64,000 bases of DNA. Source: Charina bottae. Taxonomy: Eukaryota; Chordata; Lepidosauria; Squamata; Charinaidae. How positions within the stretch are numbered: position 1 is the stretch's first letter; the number at the start of each line of letters is the position of its first letter. The DNA lies in NCBI GenBank assembly GCA_023362775.1, contig JALMGJ010000015.1, positions 24,827,001 to 24,891,000 of the forward strand. Direction: 5' to 3'. This document shows, in pieces, positions 20,101 through 33,700 of the stretch. Both the position numbers and the translations under genes were made by a program. A model generated the notes under the pieces. That model did not search any database. It had not been told where the DNA came from and saw only the letters and a program-made list of their open reading frames with translations.

Positions 20101-23100
20101 ATGATGCAGTTCAGGAGCTGCTGGGAGGAGGCCACGCGTGACAGTTTGGGCATCCTGGGAACGGTGCTCGTTCTCAGTCCAGGCTCCCTTGAGCTTAGCG
20201 GAGCTCCTTCACAGCTTCCTGGAGTGGGCAGGTGGGCATCGTTCTCCACCTCCGCCACTCCCTCCCCCTTCGCCAGGAAGCTGTGAAGGAGAGGAACTCG
20301 CATCGACCCAGCCAGCCCCTCCTAAACCCTGGGGCTTATTTTTCATGCAGTGATTTATTGCAATTTGCATCTGCTGAATGCACCAGGACAGAAATGATTA
20401 AAAACAAGGAAACAATCTCTTGTTTGCCATCTTGAGAGTGTTTCATGCAGAAAAGCGGGACATGCTGCTGACTCTTGCCGATTTTGCAAGCCTCTGCTGG
20501 TTTGATCAGAAGGCCAGGCAACAAGGTCTAACATTCCCAAAGTAGCTTCTTGCCCATAAGAGGCAAGGAACTGACGTTGTGGCACCCACCCTTTGGAACA
20601 TCCTTGCCCCGGAACCTAGATTGGCTCCAACCCTCCTGGCCTTCAGGAAGGGCCCGACGACTTGCCTGTGGCATCGTGCCTGGGGGTCCAACAGTGGTGG
20701 TGAGCCTCGGCCGTGGCTATATTAAATGGGACGCGTGGTTCGGTACTCGCCTGCTGGCTGTGATTATGTTTTATGTTTCATTGAGTTTCTGATAGTGGTT
20801 TTTGTATAGTTGGACGTTGTTGGGTTTATTCATACTTTTTATGGTTCCTGAAGTTTTTCACTGTTGTGGGCTGCCCAGAGTCACACGTACGAGATGGGCA
20901 GTTATATGAATTTGATAAATAAATAACTAAAATGTTGTACGTACATTGTTGAGGTGTTTCCACTCTTCGGCCCATTCTCGCTCAGTTAGCCGGTGATCGA
21001 TCACCTCCTCTTGCCGGGAACTGTGAATGCCTGCGGGGACAAAGCATGGTGGGTGGGGGTGGGGTGGGAGGAAGGACCATCACCCTCTTACGGCAGCCTC
21101 AGGTCCCTGAGGAGCCAGGGGGGCATTCACCCAAGCTCCTGCAAGCGGGCATGACCCAGGAGCGGCCCTTTCCTGAAACTCCCTAGGCAGTCTTCTCGGT
21201 ACACCTGGAGGATGCCAGGGCTGGGGTTCTGTAGCTGGCATGCCGCAGGTGGCCTCCCAAAACTAGGCAGGGTGGGGCAAAAGCTGAAATTTATTTTCAT
21301 GTAATTTTAAATCAAATGATGTTCATTAAATAGAGCTAGGATGATTACTCCCTGGGTGTTTCATAGTTTCTCTCTTCTGTCATATTTAAAATTAGAACCT
21401 GGGAGGAATGGAGGTAGTGTGTATCAGGGACCCCCTTTGCTTTGAGGGTTTGCCCAGGGCTCTGGGACCCCTGCCAGGCAGGGACACGACCATCAGAGGC
21501 GCCCTTTGGTTCTGCCTTCTCGCAAAGGGTGGGGGCTTCTGGCTGCAGAAGTGGGAGCAAGGCCCCTTCATCTGGTTGCCAAGGGTTCTTTTCCCATTAA
21601 AGCCACTCCTAGTTAAGCCTGGGGAGGAGACAAGGGTGGGGTGGGCAGCCTAAACGAAGCCCTTTTGTGCACCAGGCCATCCTTGCTGATTCTTCCCAGC
21701 CCTTCCAAAGCTCCTCCATTGCCTGGGTCCAATCCTGCAGCGCTGAAGCTACCTCCCTTTTGGGGGACACGCCCACCGAGCCCACCCTTCCCAGCTGGAC
21801 CCCTGCCCACATTGGCCTTTCTCCCCATCCCACCCAGCGTCCCTCGGCAGCCCCCCTCGCGCCTCCTCACCAGCTGGCCGGGGATGCTCCCGAAGGTCCC
21901 GAGGATCCGGAGGGCGGTAGGTGTCCCTGTAGCGATGCGCCACAGCCATGTCCTCGAGGCGGTAGTGCTGGGGGGGAGGAGGGGTGGGGTGGGGCAGCCC
22001 GTTGGGCTGATGGCTGAGCCCGTTGCTGGGGCTGTACCGCTGGGCAGGGCTGAGGGTGCAAGGCCTTTTGCTGAGATGCTCGGGGTGCAGGGATTCGCGG
22101 TCCAAGCCATTCTCTTTGGTCCTGTGCCACAAAGAGACGCTGCGGTCAATGCCCTACGGCGGATTCACCAAGCAGGCCAGGCCTCTTAAGGCGGGTGAGC
22201 CAACACAGAGCATGGGGTGCCCAAGCACGGCCCGTTCCAGCTTCACCCAATGGCCAGGTTCACACAGCCGACCGAATGGCAAATCCCTCCTGGAAGTGAC
22301 AGCAACACTCTAATGCAGTGCTTTCTAAAGTGCCGCCGTTGGTGACACACCAGCAGCGGCGGCGCACGGGGGGCGCGGGGGGGCGGGGGTGTGCATGGCG
22401 GTGGTGGCAGCGGCGGCGACCTCCGCTAAAACGCGGAAGCGCTGATGGCGCGCCACTGCCACCACCGCCACGCACACCCCCGCTGCCACTTCCGGGTTGT
22501 GTGGCGACACACCAGACTGTGTGTTGCGACACACTGAAGTGTCGTGACACGCAGTTTGGAAAGCTGTGCTCTAATGCTTCTTCCTTGACATCCCAAACCG
22601 GCTGGTTCTTAGAAGAGGTCGCTGGGCTCTTCTGCAAGAGGAACCTTTGCAGTTCAACCCCTTCATTTTGGTCAAGTCAAAATGGTGTCTGAAGGCGACA
22701 GGCTTGGGGTAAAGGCCGACCTAAAAGCTTGGTGAATTCACCGATATACCTTTGGAGCTGCGGGGCCTCCTAGGCCTCTATCGCTCTGCAAACGGGAGCC
22801 GTGGGGAGACTGGCGCTCCCTGCTTCCCAGGAAGGGTGTCTTAGTTGGGGCAGGCCAGCCTCACCCTGACCCTCACCCTCCCAGGAAGGAGCTGCCCCAG
22901 AGAGCTCGGATCCTTGTCGTCTGCCAGAGAAAACCGTTGTTCGTCCCGACGAGCAAGGATGTCAGGACACAGGTCCCTGCTAATGATGGGCGCCAAAGGG
23001 ACAAGGACAGCGATAGGGTTCGTCTTTTTTTCAAGGGTCACAAGCTGCCTTGGAGACCCTCCTTTATCAGCCTCCCTTTTGCAGTTTTAGACTGTAACCC

Positions 23101-24729
23101 CCCTGGATGAGGACCTGGCCTCTGGAGCCGCAGTGCAGATCCAAGGTGCTCCCTGAGGCTCTCCCAGCCACGCCCCCTTCTCCCACTTGCTCCAGGCTCG
23201 CCTACCTGTCCGGCGTCCGCCTTTTGACCCCTTCGTTGACCTCCAGCAGCAGCTCCGCGGAATCGATGGGGGAGGAGGCGTTGGCATCCAGGAGGAGCTG
23301 CTCGTGCTGTGCCAAGTACTGGGCAGGGGTCTGCTTGGCCATGCGGGCACAGTGGAGAAGCTCACGCTGCAGCAGGGGCAGGTTGGCCTAGACGGGCAAG
23401 AGAAGGCCATGGAGACAGACCAAGAGCAAGGGGGCAGCCTGGTCTGGGTCGGTGCCAACGTTTTCAGAGATACAGTATCCTTCCAGGCTTATGCCCGCAG
23501 GCAAATGTTCAGGAAAGCTTTTGTAAAAAATGTTGCTTATTCATTATAGGCCAGCAGCTCAGTATCACGGGGTAACCGGTCTCACAGACTAACTTAGCAT
23601 TATATGGGGGAAGTAATTCCATTGGCCCATTTTAAGATTCCTGTTCTTATTTCCAGTGAATTAAGATGTTTCTGCACGTTGAGAGAATCTCTCTGGTTGG
23701 AGAACCCTGATAACACACCACGGAACTGCTTGGAGCATTTCCAGACTGTTTTTAACGTTGGTATAATTAAATATTTTTGCACCTGACCTACAGTATCCCC
23801 AGTGGCTGTGTGACCTGTTGATGGTGGGTGAAGACAGCATCTGTGCCTGATAAATGGATGCTGTTATTGTATTGTCGAAGGCTTTCACGGCCGGAGTTCG
23901 ATGGCTGTTGTGGGTCTTCCGGGCTGTGTGGCACCTGGGCACAGAGATTTCGCTTCTGCCTGTGCTCCTGCCCTCTGAAGATGCCGGCCACAGATGCTGG
24001 CGAAACGTTAGGAACCACAGCTTCCAGAACACGGCCACCCAGCCCGGAAGACCCACAACAGCCATCGATGCTGTTACTGTTCCCCTCTGCAAAGGGAAAA
24101 GTAGCAAGAATCCAGTAAATGCAAAAATTACAGGGGATTCATTTGCTAAGTGTGCCTGGGAAGGTTTTTGGCTGAATTTGGACTGAAAAGACACAGGAGG
24201 TGACAGTGAGCAAACTGGGGAAACCTGGTGTGGCTTTATAATACTTTTAAAGATTTTAAATTGTTGTACTGTAAACCGCCCAGAGTCCCGCTCGGGGGAG
24301 ATGGAGCAGTAATACAAGTTAGCATATAAATAAATATAAATAAATAATGGGCACTAGGTATACAGACCCAGGTGTTTGCTGTTCAGTAGATCACTGAGAA
24401 GTGTAAGAATGTGAAAGGAAAAAAAAGGATGACTGTATGATTGTGGATTTAGAGAAAATGGATGATAAAGTGAAGAGGCTTAAATGATGGAATGTTTTGC
24501 ATGAATATGGAGTTGAAGGTTGATGATGGTGTGAGAAAAGTGATATATAATGAAAGTTAAGGTAAATGTGCTCAGCAGATGGTTCAATACTGAGTGGGGA
24601 GAAAGACAAGGATGTGTTTTGTCCCCCCGATTCTTTATTTATGGATAAACGGATAAGGAAAACTTTGGGATGTGAATATACATGTGCTCTTGTAGGCAGA
24701 TGAGGCTATGTTGTTGGCTGAGAACTTAA

Positions 24730-24773
<44 letters not shown>

Positions 24774-27700
24774 TGATGACGACGACGTTATCAAATTTAT
24801 ATGCTGCCTGACTCCCAGCGACTCCCACCTTGTGATTTGCAGGAAATGCTTGATTCTGTGATGTGATGAGGAGTATAAATGTGAAAATTAAGATATCAAA
24901 ACCCAAGGCAGCGGTGTTTCTATAAAAATGGTGAAAATTCACAGTAAGTAGATGTGAACTGGCTTACTTTGGTAGAGGATTTACCGAAGACGGGAAAATT
25001 GAGAAAAGTTAAGATTTGCAAAAACTGGTAGAAAGGCTGTGGACAAAGGCCATATTTGGGGAGGAAGGAATATTCGTTGAAAGAAGCAGAACTGGTCCTG
25101 CCCTCTTTGTTATGTGGAACGGCGAAGGGGGTTGGCATACAGTAATTTCAGCTGTTTCCTTTTGCCTTTAAGTCCTTTGCTTCACTATGGCGTGTTCCTT
25201 TTCTGTGCTCTGCTTATCCTGAAAGGGAACCGTGTGATGGACACGTGTGTGTGCACACCACAGCGGCTTGCCTCTGCCCCCTGTAGATTTTCCAGAGGAT
25301 CCGACTGGATAGGCCCTTCGCAGGAAGCTGCTCCCTTGTTCCAGAGAAGCAGGAACCTCTTTGGAGCCTGGTCTTACTATCTTTCCATAGAAAGCATTCT
25401 GGCCCTCCTCCAGTGGCTGTCTGGATCTACAGGGTTGGGTCGGCGTTCCCATCTCCAATGCTTTTAGCGGAAAGTGTTTGTAAATAAACTACGACCCCCC
25501 TCCTTTATTCCCCACCCAACGAGTTTCTCATGGAGCTTCTTCGTTCCAGGGAAGAGCATCCGCAGAAGTGATTAAGCAGGCGAACGGAGTGTCTGCCATC
25601 AGCCGATCCTGGTCTCCTATTTAGGCAGCTGATTGCCAGCCAAATCCCCATCTGTTGAACACGTTAGAGCTGATGAAATGCACCACTGTGCGTTCCAGGA
25701 CAGCAAACATCCTCCTCCTCCTCCTCCACCTTTTCCCTCTCTGTCTCTGCTCCACATTTCCAGAAAGAAAAATAATAAAAAGAAATAAATAACATCTCTG
25801 GGAAAGGCATGCTGGGGGCCGCCTGGTTAGAGTTAGCGTAATGAGAAGCATCTGGAGCCCAGGGTGGAAAACAGCTGGGAGCCGGTGCTGGAGAGCAGCA
25901 GAGGCACGGAGAATGGCTCTGTGCGTGAGGCTTCCTTTTGGGTCAGAACGGGGAAAAGGCGCCGGGGTTTGCAGGCGGCCCCAATCCACTCCCAAAGAGC
26001 CAGAATGGTGGGCCGGTTTTCCCCAGAGGCTGCCCAGACTCGGGATGTTTCTCACGCGACCGGCCCCTGTGCCTTTTGTTAGCAAATAACAGGAAGGAAT
26101 CAGGGCTGGAGCTGGACCACTGGGGGGGGGGTTTAATCCATTGCTCCCACGGTTGCCCAGATGGAAGCCCTGTGCCTGGCTGTGATTTCAGGGCTATCGG
26201 CCTCCTTTTGATGCTCTCTTGGGTTTTGCTTAGGATTAAACTACACACTGCAGCTGAGTTCACAACACACCTAATTCTTAACCTAAGTGAACAAAACACA
26301 ACCGTCGTGTTTGCATCACACGCTATGTGTAAATAAGTTAAACTTGAGCATGACTGAACTGAAGACTTGATTCTGACAACCCCAAATGCCACTGAATCAG
26401 ACACGGCCCCATCCCCAGCCTTGTCAGCCTAGCATGTTGTGTGTACCCACCCAAAGTCAAGCATCCAATTAACATTTTCATCCTGGTTCTCCTCTTGCTC
26501 CTCCCCCAGTAAGCCACAGTTCTGGGGCAGAAGAGGAACGACCATTACCATCCCAGCCACCAAGGATTAAGTTCTCTCAGTGGTCCCACTGTGGTGGCCC
26601 TGATGAGACCTTTACCAGCTTCTACTGCTACTTAAGCACTTAAGGTAATGTGTAGTTTCACCCTTAGAAATATAACCTTGTAGGGCAGTGTTTCCCAACC
26701 TTGGCAATTTCCAGGTGTGTGAACTTCCACTCCCGGAATTCCACAGCCAGCAAGACTATTGATGAGAATACTAGGAGTGGAAGTCCACACACCTGGAAAT
26801 GGCCAAGGTTGGGAAACACGGTTGTAGGGTTTTGTGGGAAAACAGAATCTTCTGCGTCCAGAAAGGATTTGCTGTCCCAGACAATTAGGAATGGGGTGGG
26901 CGGGAGACACTGGTAAGGAGGAGAAGAGGAGAAAGACAAGGCTTCCTCCTTTCGTGCCTCTGAAGAATGAGAACAGCTGGAAGTGCCAGTGGCAAATTCT
27001 CCCGAAGAGCAACTTGCTTCTCCAGAAATGCTCAAGAAATCTAGAAACTGAACGCTAGGTTAAAGCGATGATTCTTTAGGAAACGAGAAGATTTCCAAAC
27101 AAAGCATTTTCTTACTGTCCAAAGGAGGTTTGCACTGGCAACCCTTCTGAAACCATCCAATTCTTCCATGCAACAAGATTGGTTTTCTGAAAAGAACTTG
27201 GCTGGGCTGGAGAAACCAATGCAAGAGGAGAGAAGGCCCAAGAGCCAAGTGGGGAGGGAGCGTGGCAAAGCTGCTACTCCTGGGAATGTCTTGATTATCC
27301 TCTGCTCCACTAAGTCTCCACTACCTGTTCTGATTGGCAGGAATTCTCTATGGAGCAAGGGAATGGCTTTGTCCAGCCAAACTGTTTGTCACTTTTAGGC
27401 TGGCAGCAGCTCCTCAGGCTGTGGGATTGTCCTGGGAGTTGCAACAGCCCTCCTTGTCATATTGGAGTAATTTCCTTTATGATCTTGCAAGCATCCTTGG
27501 GAACACCACCCACTTTCCATGGGAGAAGACAGCTCCTCTCTGACTCATTCCTTTCCCAGGACTCCCTAGTCCTGCAATGAGAACTAACTAACCAACCAAC
27601 CAAGATTGCAGGGGATGACAACCTATTGGTGGCTGAGATGACCACCCGGCAGGGTCTTCCAAGGCACAATGCTCTCAAAGACCTTAAATGAACGGACTTG

Positions 27701-30700
27701 TGTGTTTTTGAGAGGGCTGGAAGAATCACTTCACCCCAATGCACAGGGATCCATTTCAGCAGCTGCATCTGTTTATGCGAAAAAGGGCTGCTGGGGTAAC
27801 AAAGTTCCCCTTCTGAAATGATCGATGCCAGAATCCGTGGGGCTCGAATCACACAGGGTGGAAGCCTTACCTTCAAGAATGGGATGACGAAAGGACGCAG
27901 GGGGAAGTTTGTGGCCTCCTGGAGCTTAGAATGGAATTCTTCAATTGTCAGCGTGGAATTCTACAAGGTGAAAACCGAAATAGGTCAGTGGATTAACTCA
28001 TGATGAAGCCACAAGGGGCTTTATTCAGGCTGTCTTCTTCATGGTCATCCTTAGAATTTTCCACTGACTCACCAAGGCTTCCTTGTTTCCATCGGATCCT
28101 CTCTTACCCGTTTACATCTTTGTAACTGACCATGGAAGTCCTTCCAAAACTCGTCCTGCTGACTTCTAATTTGCTTCCAGATCCTCACCCTGGAAGACCT
28201 GAGCCCCATTTTCCTCTTAATTTCTGCCTATGATCTTCATTCTCCCAGTCCCATTACTTTCCACCACCCAAAGGACTCCTAGTCCCTAGAACAACGAATT
28301 CCCCCTTTTCTTTCCCTTGTTTCACATACTCATTCTTGCATACACACATCATCAGTACCAATCAAGGAGAATGTCTGTAGCTCAGGGTTGAACTGTGGGA
28401 TCCTTGGTGCTCTCTGAGCCTGGTTCAGAGGCTCAGAGAGCACCAAGGACTCCACACATCATCAGTTTCAGCTGCTGTCAAAGACCTAAGGACCAGGGAG
28501 AAAGTTGGTAACTGCTTTGTTGACCACCTGATACGTTTCAATGCATTTCAGAGAGTAACTCACAGAATCCCCAAGCAACATGCTGGAAATTCTGGGAAGT
28601 GCAATTTCATCATACCTGGAAGGCAGCAGGTTGGGTAAAGGAAAAGGTAAAGGTTCCCCCCGCACATTTGTGCAGTCATGTCCGACTCTAGGGGCCGGTG
28701 CTCATCTCCGTTTGTTAGCCGAAGAGCCAGCGTTGTTCAAAGATGCTTCCGCGGTCATGTGGCCGCATGACGCGTGCGGAACGCTGTTACCTTCCCACCG
28801 AAGTGGTACCTATTCATCTACTTGCATTTGCATGCTTTCGAATTGCTCGGTTGGCAAGAGCTGGAGCTAGTGCGGGAGCTCACTCCGCACGCAGGGCTAG
28901 GGATTCGAACCTCCGAACTTGCGATCTTCCGATCGACAAGCCTGGCGTCCTACCCGCTGAGCAACCAGGTTGGGTAAGGCAGGCTAACTAAAACTAAGGC
29001 CCAGGCATGTTGCATGCCAACAAACTCCAGAACGGTAGCCATGTTAATCTGTTGCAGCAAGAACAAGCAGGCTCATGTACCTTCAAATCCAGCCATTTAT
29101 TTTCTCTATGCTCAGTTGCCGCTCAACACGCACACAGACACGCTTGCAAACTGATTACATCTGGTGTTTGATGAATTACACAATCCTGTATATGTCAGGT
29201 TTTCAGGTGTTTTAAGATTCTGCACTGCATGGGGTCAATTGGATTAGGTCAGTGTTTCTCAACCCCAGCCAGCCAAGGAGTTGAAGTCCACCCGTCTTAA
29301 AGTCGCCGAGGTTGAGAAACACGGCATTAGGTGGAACCAGCAGTCGTGGTTTTTACAGCAGTATCCGACTCAGGCCGGTGGTTGCAAATACTCCAAAGAA
29401 CCTTGGACCTCTCACCACCAAAAGCGGATTGGAACTTACCACCAGGCCCAGCACCAGCGTGCGCACCCGCTCCCCTATCTCTGGAGAGATGTCACTGCCA
29501 AACTGCTGCAAAGTTGTGAGGAAACGTTTCAGCTTGCTGAGCTGGCGAGCACCGCAGGCTGGGGGAAGTTGGTGGTTGGACAGGGATGCGGTGGAGGACG
29601 TTGCTGGCCCGTTGCTGAAGCCGTTGGGGGTGGAGGGTGCCCCGTTGACCGCCGTCGGAGAATGGCTGCTTCCATTCATTACTGTAGGAAAGAGGAAAAC
29701 GTTGAGGGAGCTGGAGGACAAGATGGAAAATTCAAAGTTCTCTGGGAGTAGAATTTTCAAGTACATTTTCCCCTTTCCCTTCCTGTCCTGTCATTCCCCC
29801 AGGAGAGAGGTCCCGATACCCCCTAATATTTGTTGCTGGGGCCTGGAGTGCACAGGTGCCCATCTTAGTCGAACACCTAATTTTCCTTCCAAGTAGAACT
29901 CCTTTCGGTATTATATTAAACCACACCAACAGCCCCCCCAACCCAATGACTGCTCAATGGCTTTGCCCAGGCCCTCTAGAGCAGCGTTTCTCAACCTTGG
30001 CCACGCCCAGATGTGTGGATGTTGACTCGCAGAATTCTGGGAGTTGAAGTCCACACATCTTGAAGTTACCAAGATTGAGAAACGCGGCTCTAGAGCCTTC
30101 CCCAACCTCTTATTTGCATGTGGTGATCACACCTTGGATGAAGTGGGGAGTGATGCAAAAAACCATATGTAATTACTGTATAAATCAGCTTTTAAAGCTC
30201 TGTGGTTCTTTCTCAACTGGAAGGCTTACCTGAGGGGGGACAAAGTAAATTTTAGTCCAACACTCTGTCTGGAGAAGGACTGCTCTAGAAAGGGTAGAGA
30301 GTGTCCTCCTTGAGGGGCAGGTGGTACATGGAAGTTGAAAAAGCTTCTCTAAAAGGTTCAACCTAGAGATGTGTAGAGGTTCCACCTTATCCCTCTCCCC
30401 CCCCCCCCGCCCCACCCCCAGTAGCCCCTGAGATCTATCTAACCAGAGCTGCTATTGCTTTGAGAATGGAACTTTGAACACAGTTTGAAGGCAAATATCA
30501 GCTATACTGGGAAATGATCGGCACTGGAAATATCTGCTAAAGATAGCAAATGAGCATTTTTAGCATCCTAGAACTTTAGGGCTGGAAGACCTCCTCAAGA
30601 ACAAGGCTGGATTCCAAAGTGATCGGAATGAGCTCAAGGAATCATTGCGGCAGTGCCTGATCCTCTGTGGACACGTTTCAAGTCACTTTCAGTCTAAAGC

Positions 30701-33700
30701 TTTGCTCCAGTCAAGCTGGAATGGCCTGTAGGAGGCAGGGAGGACAGATCCAAGACCAGAAATGCTTGTTCCCCTACTGCAAGGATGGGCCTAAAATTAC
30801 GGAGTGTGATACCTCAGCCAGGTGTGTCAGTGGCAGAAAGCAGGAGGAGGCTTTTAGCCAAAACAAAGGTGGCCACTGGATTTCCACATTTTAGCACCAG
30901 CAAAGCTGTGGAATTTCCAGAAGGAGGTGATGGATGGACTAATTGAAAAGGACCAAGAAGGTTCTAAGGAACTGAGTGAGCACCACCTGGAGAAAGGAGT
31001 AAGATCAAATAAGGTCTGGAAGCTGAACTCTAACTCAGAGATTAAGATGGACCCTTTTAAATATGCATACACTGACATCAATGTAGAGATGAAAACCAGG
31101 AGCAGACAGTGGGCCTCACCACGCCTGACCTTGATTGGGCTTGGGAGCTATGAAGGTTCAAGCTTGGTTAGTACTCAGATTGGGACTAGCAAGGAATCCC
31201 AAAGTGGTAAAACCCCAAAGGGATTTTCCCTTGACCGGGAAAGTGAGCAACCATCCCAGAAGACGACATTGGTGACCTGCTTCTGAACAATGCTAAGAAA
31301 ATTGCATCCTACCCTCCATTCTGGGGGATGCCAAGAATTCTATATTCATGCAGCGAAGGAAAATAAACCAGCAAACCGTAAAGCTGGTAAAATCACCCTG
31401 AGCATTGAAATATTAAAAGGATGTCTTAGAAGAGAAGAACAACCTATGTTCATTAGAGTTTTTCTAGCTTCCAAAAATCAAACTGTGCCCCGCTGCCTTG
31501 AGAAAGGAAGTTGGGAGATGGAAAAAAGGGGACAGGTTCAGTTAGACACCAAGCAGCAAGGCTGACCTCCAGACCTTCCTGCAGAAATCAGCTCTAAAAG
31601 GAGGGGCTGAGAGCTCTCCTGCGCAACCTTGCTAGAACGAGTAGGTGGGTTTCACGAGATACTCCTGGAAGATGGACCTTGGCTGCGAATGCAAGAGAAG
31701 CAACAGAGGAAGGAGGACGATGCAGACTATCCAGACTTACGGGTAAACCCGGGAGAGGAATCTGGTTCTGCTGCGAGAGCCTGCATAGCTTGGGTGATCT
31801 TCCCCAGAGGTACCTACTGCAAGACAGCCCCACCCAAGAGAGGGAGGTTTACCTGCATGCAAACATCTGCCGCCTGGTGCTGATCCCCACCTCCTCATGA
31901 GGAAACAACCGAGGACGTCCTCCCGGCCACCTGAGGCTGAGCCCCCATTTCAAACACGCTGGAATAACATCCCAAGCTCGCTTCTCCTCTGCCACCTCCA
32001 GGCCCTCATCACACAAAATGTTTGTATTTTATTCTCATCCCGTCCAGGCCTGAAAGGGGAGATGGAGCGCCTGCCCACAGCCCCAAATATTTCCAGACCC
32101 AACCGAGATAACGTGTCCTTTGGCCAGAAAAACAGCCCCACGTCCAGCCCTCCTGCCTTGTCTCTTGCAAGCCCCCCCAGATAGTGGTTTTTAAGGGCCG
32201 GCTTGACCAAGGCGAACCGCGTGCAGCCGTATCTTCTGAGCCTCTGCCATTTTGGGCCGGCAGGGGTGCCGCATTTGCAGAGTCACGTGGCTGCCCCGAA
32301 AAGTCCCCAGACAGCTCCTCCGCCTATAAACACGCTCAGGAGAAGGGCCCGTCGGTCCCCACTGGCTTGGCAGAGGGTACACCCCGAACGGCAGGCCCCA
32401 AAGGCCCCCAGCCTTTGCAAAACATCCCTCCCAAGGAGGCCAGAGAAGGCGCCGAGCTCGCCAGGACGTCTTCCGCTCGTCCCTCGCCACTAACCGTTGC
32501 CGTTGCCGCGAAGCTGCTCAGAAGGCTGCAGCCGGCCGGACTTCTACTGCTTTCCTCCGGCTCCCACTCCCTCTCCGGCCGGGCGAGAGTTGCCGCTCGC
32601 TAAAGAGGTGCCGAAAATAACCTCCCGGCCACAACTGCTTTTATTCCAGCAACAGGTGCGTTACTAAGTTAAACTCCACACATGTCTCTGAGGCCGGGGC
32701 TTCGTGGATGGAGGCGGCCTGGGGGCTTCCCCTCGGCTAAGTCCGCAGTGGGGATTCTTTGGGAAAGTCGGGGTGCCAACCCCCGGCCCCTTGGCCTGCC
32801 TGGCGTGCGACTGGGCAGTCAGGAGGCACGTCCTGGTTCTGCTCCAGGCTCCGGTTCCTTTGAAGTGCCGGGAGGACGAGGGGCGATGCTGCTTGCAGGA
32901 GCCTGAGTGAGCGTGGGGTCCAGACGGGATCCGAGGGTTGCTCCTGCCCTCCTTTGCCCCGCTACCTGACGCACGTTTGCTCTATTTTTGTTTTAGTTAA
33001 TGCCCAGGCCATCCGATTCCCCAACAACGCTGGGCCGCTCACGACTAAAAACCAACCGAATTATAGAACATACAACCAACCAGATGACTAAGCAACACAA
33101 AATCGAAGCAGAGCAAAGTGAAACCAAAAAGGGGGCTTTACAATCAGCTTGTCCTCAAAGCCTGGGAGAACCACCAGCCTTCAACCACTTCCTGAATGAC
33201 ACATGAATTTAGCAAGGTCAACCCCCAAATGCATGTACAGGTAGTCTTCCACTTGCGACCATTTGTTTAGCGACCGTTCAAAGTTATGATGGCGCTGGAA
33301 AAAGTGACTCACAACTGGTCCTTGCACTTATGACCATCGCAGTGTCCCTGCGGTCACGTGATCAAAATTCAGGCACTTGGCAACCAGCATGTATTTACGA
33401 CAGTTGCAGCATCCTGGGGTCACGTGATCACCATTTGTGACCTTTCCAGCCAGCTTCCGACAAGCAAAGTCAATGCGGGGAGCTGGGTTCATTTAATGAT
33501 CACATGATTCATTCAACGACCACAGTGATTCGCTTACAACCACAGCAAAAAGGTCGTAAAATCATGTGTGACTCACTTAATGACCACCTCGCTTAGTGAC
33601 AGAAGTTCCGGTCCCAATAGTGGTCGTAAGTCAAGGGCTACCTGTATGTTACTCAGGGGGGAATCTCAGCTTTAGCCCTTCCAGCAACCTCTGGATGGAG

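Larger units (their letters stand above)
23388..27870. other. CBFA2T3 intron between E4 and E5
   Basis: A 4.5-kb intron filled largely by repeats: foldback element (23867-24066), LINE tail (24238-24345), LINE reverse-transcriptase remnant (24410-25120), AAT microsatellite, degraded 'ttcacaac' repeat at about 26230-26400, and the hAT MITE at 26686-26821. No exon was seen. Confidence 0.6.
27961..29439. other. CBFA2T3 intron between E3 and E4
   Basis: It contains the family B hairpin element (28356-28452), a full-length SINE (28639-28965) and a short hAT MITE (29250-29324). No exon otherwise. Confidence 0.6.

Noticed and set aside
28639..28965. tRNA genes in the SINE heads (also 43541-43868)
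   Set aside because: A- and B-box-like parts are present but no tRNA cloverleaf is closed. The unit is a dispersed repeat with a TTTACC-type tail and target duplication.
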